The notes beneath the pieces are model-generated. The model was not told where the DNA came from and ran no database searches. It saw only the letters and a list, made by a program, of their open reading frames with translations. Shown in pieces: positions 59,050 to 64,000 of a DNA stretch of 64,000 bases (its first letter is position 1; each line of letters begins with the position of its first letter). Source of the stretch: Lichenostomus cassidix (lineage: Eukaryota; Chordata; Aves; Passeriformes; Meliphagidae); NCBI GenBank assembly GCA_008360975.2, contig CM039211.1, forward strand, positions 26,860,745 to 26,924,744, read 5' to 3'. A program made the position numbers and the translations under genes.

Positions 59050-61772
59050 AAGGGAGTTTGGATGAGATTATCTATCATCTCTCTCTCTCTGTCCAATCAC
59101 ATCTTGCAAACCTTCAGCAATGGAGATTTTGTTGTGTCCCTGGGGGAGGATGTTCCACTGAATGATTGATATTACTGTAAAAAGTTTTTCTTATGTTGAG
59201 ATAAAACCTCTTCCAGTGCAACTTATACCCAATTCCTCTGGTCTTCTCCATCTGGATCCTAGTGAAGAGAAAACCTTCAACCTCTTTTCAGGTGCCCTTT
59301 GTGCTGTCAGGAGGCTGCTTTTGAATAACTCTCCGCACACACAAGCTACTTTGCCCTCCATGGTTGCTTCCCATGGACTCCTTCACAGCTGGCATCTTAG
59401 TATATTTAAGTTGTCTCTTCTAAAACCCAGGATGTTTACTCCACTACAGATCTTGAGTGTGCTCAGTAGGATTTTGAAAGCTACAATGTTGTTACTGTAT
59501 GCAGTTTTACCATTTGTAGTTATGCTGTCAAGTTAAATCTACTCAGTTTATGAGCAGTAAATCCAGCAATACCCTGTCCCTGATCTGCCTTTCCAGTGCC
59601 TGTACAAGAAAAGTTCAGTTCTCTGTCAGAAAACAGTTCAATGAATTCCATTAATCTGGTGAACCTCTTGTGACTGCTATGTGTTTTTACCAACAAATGT
59701 CAAGGTAACTGAAATCAGTCATGAGGAGGAGGTCCTGTTGATCCAAGACTTCCTTGGGCAGCCAAAGAAAGGTTTCATTGGCCTTGTCACTCAGACTGGG
59801 AGGTCAGGAACAAATACCTTACACAAGATTCCTCCATGGTGACAATGATTTCAGTCTGGATCCCACAAAATTTCATGGTCTCCATAACCTACCTGTACAC
59901 ACATTTCTCTTTTACATAAAATGCGACTCCAACTCCTCTTCTTCTCCTCTTATCTCTCCAAAAGGGTTTATAGCTGTCCACCATAGACATCCAACAATAT
60001 GCTTTTCCCCATTATGTTTCTGTGATTCGTACGATGTCAGAAATCTCCGACTGGGCACAGGGGTCAAGTTCCTGCTGTTTGTTGCCCAGATTAAATGTAT
60101 TGCTATACCTGCACTTAAGCTGGCTCCACATATGTCTCTTGCCTTCAGAAAGAGTTGGTGAGCATTCTTCAATACCAATGCTCTTGTAGTGAAGAATGCA
60201 TGTCTGTGTGCATTCAACAGCATCATGGTTTATGGATATAGAGGTGGACAGCTGTGGACCATAACCCCAAGTTTCTTCATTTAAAATACAATTCGCTCAG
60301 CCAATCTGCTAATGAAGATTTTCATGCCTCTTCTAAATAAGATGAACCCATTTCCACTCAATAGTCTGTATTCTTCGAAGAATCAAAGACCTGACAACAA
60401 CATCAGCCACAAAGCCAGGTAATGATCTGTATTATACATCAAGTGTATCCTGGTTCTTGACTGGCAAGATAGGGCAGCAAATCACTTGGGCATCTGTTCC
60501 TGCACTCAGGCCTTGGAGGCTCTGAAGTCCTGGTGATTTGCCATAAATTTTGCTTGCATTTGTAGCCACATGGAAAAGATGTAGAGGATAGAAGTCTGTG
60601 CTTTTAACCAGCTGTGGCAATCCTCCTACAGCAAACTGGATCCTGTCTCCTGGCAAGATGCAAACTTGCCTCAAATGTATTTCAGGCATGCTGATGAGTG
60701 TCTCTGTGCCTCTCCAGTGTCACCAACCACCAGCACTCACCACTTTCTTTTTCAGTTTCAATTATGAGCTGAAGATACGGTTTCTCCTTGTGAATCTTCC
60801 ACATTGATCTTGACAACTGTTGAGGTTTCATACCTTTTGTTAGTTGGTTCATAAAAGGAGAGAGTGAAGTGATGTCCTGTTCCCATGAGTCACCAGAGAC
60901 CATGGCCCCTTCTCCTCTAACATGTTTTCTGTTCACCGTTGACATCATTTGGCGGTCTTGGGGAGTCAGTGCCAGGGGTCATTACTATTCCTTCCTGTTT
61001 TGTATTATTATCTATTTCTGGTCCTCTCTCCTTAATAGAATGTGTCCTGATGACTTTCTTCTGCAGCTCCTCCTTCCCCTGCTTGAGTGACTGAACCAGA
61101 CCACACCTTGTGCAGGTTGATCTTCCACCTTCTTCTACCCAGTGGGCAGCAACAGTTTTTACAGCCCTGCAACTGAACAGTAGTTTCCCTAAAAAGTCTG
61201 TCCAGGCAGCATTTTCACCCATTGCAAGCCAACCTGGCTAGGTAGCTGGTTCCTGTTGGCTGCAGACACCAATAACTGGTCTCTACCACCATGTTTTCAA
61301 CATAAATACACAGACTAACAAGTCCTTCATTCTCTGAAAACCTCAGGCTACTGGGTAGACTTGCATAGCCACAGTTTGGTGAGTTGGCTACTGGGTTTGC
61401 AGCCTAGACCAGTGGGTGAGCAGAGTGCATGGCGAATCAACTGGCAGAGCACACTCTCTGTACACTTTTCAATATGAATTGCCATGAAGAGTGCCATGCC
61501 ACTTCCACTCTGTGCACCTGCCCTGTTTGCTGGTGATCCCCCTGGGCACAGTATATGCAGCTTCCCACAGTTTAAACTGGTAACAGGGACACTGTCCATT
61601 TGTCACCTGCCTCTCCTGTGAGACCTTTCCGTTGCCAGTTTGTCCCTAGCACAGACAAACTGAGGGAGATAGGAACTCAGAAACCCCCTCAGACACTTCC
61701 TGTAGACCTCACAAGCCTCCCACTCCTCCCAGCACACAGCATCTGCTGCTGCCATTGCTGCTAGCATCTGTT
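59050..61772 (-). mobile_element. Long degraded CR1: ORF1 and endonuclease kept, RT missing
   Basis: Minus strand, from 61,772 down: GC-rich 5' region, then ORF1 with a zinc-finger-like 'STCTRCGLVQSLKQGKEELQ' (about 61,125-61,065; family form C-T-R-C ... E-E-L), then the SGNH-hydrolase-like domain: 'RQVCILPGDRI' (about 60,670) and 'LFHVATNASK' (about 60,575), where the family GTND motif is degraded to ATNA, and a 'KRGMKIFISRLAERI'-type C-terminal block near 60,340. ORF2 endonuclease follows: 'GNKQQELDPCAQ' (about 60,085), 'DSYKPFWRDKRRRRGVGVAF' (about 59,980), 'TDFSYLDICW' (about 59,715, family GDFNHPDICW) and 'VLLDLLLIN' (about 59,570). Near 59,300 it jumps directly to the 3' terminal segment ('EKLFTVISIIQWNILP' near 59,190). 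The entire RT is missing. Many stops: a dead, old copy. The tail octamer was not clearly seen. Confidence 0.9.
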
Positions 61773-63824
61773 TCATGCATCAGTTATGTTTCAGTAATAG
61801 AATAATGTAAGTGCTCACAAAAATTCTGCAATTTCATTTTTAGAAAGGATTAAAACCAACTGCATGTACAACGTAGTGGGGACATTCAGTAATATGTGAA
61901 GAGACAGGCTGTAGAAAGCCATTTAAGTTTCGTATCAACAGAAACAAATTTGATTCACATCACTGCACATATCTGAGTAACGTAAAATCTCAGTGTAATT
62001 CTAAGAGTCTGTTTTAGTGGGGACAACAATGGCTCTCGTGGGATATTTTCAAGACTAATCTAGAGAACTCCTATTCAAATGCAGCATTTCTTGCCTATGG
62101 CTTTCCAGCTTATACACACATGTTGTCCACTGAGACACTACCTTGCTGATCAGCTATCTACTCAGGAAAAAAAAAATCATTGAATGTTTTTATAAAATGT
62201 TATTATTAGAGTTGTTATACCACCTAAAGTCTATATGGTTGTCTGAAAAACAGAATAATCCAAAATTTTATTTACAATTTAATTACAAAAGCTGAAAACA
62301 CACCTTCTGATAAAGTTTTCTTATCTTGTTTTTTGGAAATGTTTCAGAATTTAAGTTAATGGTATGATAAATGTCAAAAAAATCTCTTATTCAAAGGAAA
62401 ACAGAGTTACAAAACCAAAGAAACAAAACCCCAAAAATTTATATTTTTTTAAACCAAAAGCATGATATAGTTAACAGATTTTTTTTTTTAAACTGTGGAT
62501 TTGTCTCTCTTTCAGACATTTTGGATTTCTCCTAAATTAGCTGTGCAGTGATCATGTGATACCAAATCAGCTGCAGGACTCTGGAGTTTCCTACATCATC
62601 CCAAGGGCTCAGTTACATGAAGTAAACACCATGAAAAATGCGACAGTCTAATCTAGATGCAAACCTCTATCCTCATTGTAGGGAAACCCCCAAGGTTCCT
62701 TAACCACAGAAAGAATAACTTTTCTGGATGTATTTCCAAAATACTAGGAAAGGCTGTCACCACTGATGTCTCTAGCTGTGTCTTGAGTCCTTTTTTCCTC
62801 CTCAGAATTGATTTTTTTCTGTTTCTTAATGGGATTAGTCAAGATTTTCACTGACACAAGGTTTCATGTGGGAAGGAGAAATATTTCTCATTTATATACT
62901 ATCAGCATTCCTCTGGTAGCAACTTACTGTTACTCTGAACACACCAGCAGGGAGGTAGATGGACCTTCCTCACCCCTATCACTGATTCAAGTTTCCCCAA
63001 ACTGTCCAGATAAGTGCACAGGAGAATAAACCCAAACCAGAGCACAGAGAAGCAGATGGAAAGGTACCTAGAGTATGACCACAGAGAGCAGAGGTGTGAC
63101 AGGCACACCCACTCACACATCTGTGCAAAGGGAAACCCTCGCGAGACCAGGGTGCAAGCATTTCCCCAAATGTCGACAAACTATTTTGTCTGCTAAAAAC
63201 TGTCCTATTTTGTTGGCAAGTGGAACAAACCTACACTTTTTAAAAGAAGATAAAGTCAAAACTGGTCATCTGTAAAGTCAGGGGGAATATAAATATCCAA
63301 CTATCCTGCAGAAATACACAGCATACGACAATTTCTATGCTGGTCCAATTTGCAGATGTGTTTGTCCTCAGAAGGAATCATACATATCAATATGCCTTCT
63401 CAAAAGTGACTGTTGAATACTTAAAATATTTTAACCTTATGACCTTTTATGATCCTGTGATAACTGCCACCAATCAAAGTCAGAGAAGATTTTTACAATT
63501 TATTGTTCTCTGTTTTTTTTGAAACAAAAGCAAGGGAGAGGTGAAATGAAAACATTCTGACTTATTTCCTCAACATTCATTTGCTCACAATATATATAAA
63601 TGAATATCATTTTCAAAATTCCAATCAGTGTATGCAAAATTATAATCAGTTAGGGATGGAAAGTTCAAAATTTCAAATTCTTGTAGATTTGCTGAGCAAC
63701 AAAAAAGAAGAAACCTTGATAATTCTTTTGCATATAATTTCATTTGGGCTTAAAATTCAAATTCAGGTTACTTCAGCAGCTTGCATGTGAATAGGTTTTG
63801 CGATTGAAATAGTATAAATGTTTG
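61773..63824. other. Unique DNA, no gene seen
   Basis: AT-rich to mixed DNA. Short overlapping frames around 62,800-63,280 have no recognisable motifs. Next to the right end it changes abruptly into the tandem array. Confidence 0.55.
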
Positions 63825-64000
63825 CCCTTCCCTTCCCTTCCCTTCCCTTCCCTTCCCTGAAACTTCCCTGAAACTTCCCTTCCCTTCCCTGAAACTTCCC
63901 TTCCCTGAAACTTCCCTTCCCTGAAACTTCCCTTCCCTGAAACTTCCCTTCCCTTCCCTGAAACTTCCCTTCCCTTCCCTGAAACTTCCCTTCCCTTCCC
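63825..64000. repeat. Composite tandem array of CCCTT and CCCTGAAACTT
   Basis: All 176 bases parse without error into two unit types: B = CCCTT (5 bp) and A = CCCTGAAACTT (11 bp). The order is BBBBBB, A, A, BBA, BA, BA, BA, BBA, BBA, BB and CCC at the window edge. The A unit can be seen as a B unit carrying a 6-bp GAAACT insertion. The array continues past the window. Confidence 0.98.

Noticed and set aside
63825..64000. Telomeric repeat
   Set aside because: Units are CCCTT and CCCTGAAACTT, not CCCTAA.
1..64000. CRISPR array, tRNA, rRNA, bacterial operon or phage system
   Set aside because: No spaced repeats, cloverleaf or operon-like gene packing; the sequence is vertebrate.

Overview
The window looks like a gene-poor, AT-rich stretch of a bird nuclear genome, most likely a songbird. 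The evidence is thirteen CR1 non-LTR retrotransposon copies or fragments, several ending in the avian CR1 signature (a 'GATGATCTTTAAGGTCC'-type block, then an ATTCTATG-like octamer), and at least seven LTR-like blocks of endogenous retrovirus type. No mammalian L1 or Alu elements were seen. There are no bacterial features and no rRNA, tRNA or CRISPR. No complete protein-coding gene could be supported; most open frames lie in repeats or in non-coding DNA.

Layout: 1-9.9 kb is unique DNA with one CR1 (1.47-2.44 kb). 9.9-19.6 kb holds two CR1 pieces in opposite orientation (9.88-10.81 kb), two old minus-strand CR1 fragments (15-16 kb), another at 19.2-19.6 kb and a perfect 14-bp-scale hairpin near 17.8 kb. 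20.5-23.7 kb is a repeat cluster: a plus-strand LTR, a minus-strand LTR and two plus-strand CR1 copies. CR1 copies follow at 27.0-27.5 kb and 29.0-29.9 kb. 31.3-34.6 kb is an LTR cluster (plus, minus, plus), with a possible LTR remnant at 36.6 kb. 40.7-44.05 kb pairs a minus-strand CR1 with a 1.24-kb solo LTR. The second half is mostly unique DNA with a short CR1 (51.3 kb), an LTR (54.6-55.0 kb) and a long degraded CR1 (59.05-61.77 kb) that still shows ORF1 and endonuclease segments. The window ends inside a composite CCCTT / CCCTGAAACTT tandem array.

Two minus-strand stretches look like possible exons: 46,025-46,144 (120 nt) and 57,033-57,080 (48 nt). Both are open, have AG/GT boundaries with a GTAAGT donor, and have the same phase (1-1). 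If real, the window lies in or beside a minus-strand gene with very large introns. I could not recognise the protein, and chance remains possible.

The most unusual repeat observations are three CR1 copies with different internal deletions (one lacks the reverse transcriptase, one lacks the RT core, one lacks the endonuclease), a block of about 130 bp that is identical, apart from one CTCTG unit, between two otherwise diverged inverted CR1 copies 18 kb apart, and the terminal two-unit satellite. Family assignments are from memory of repeat families and motif reading, without database comparison; repeat boundaries are approximate unless stated.
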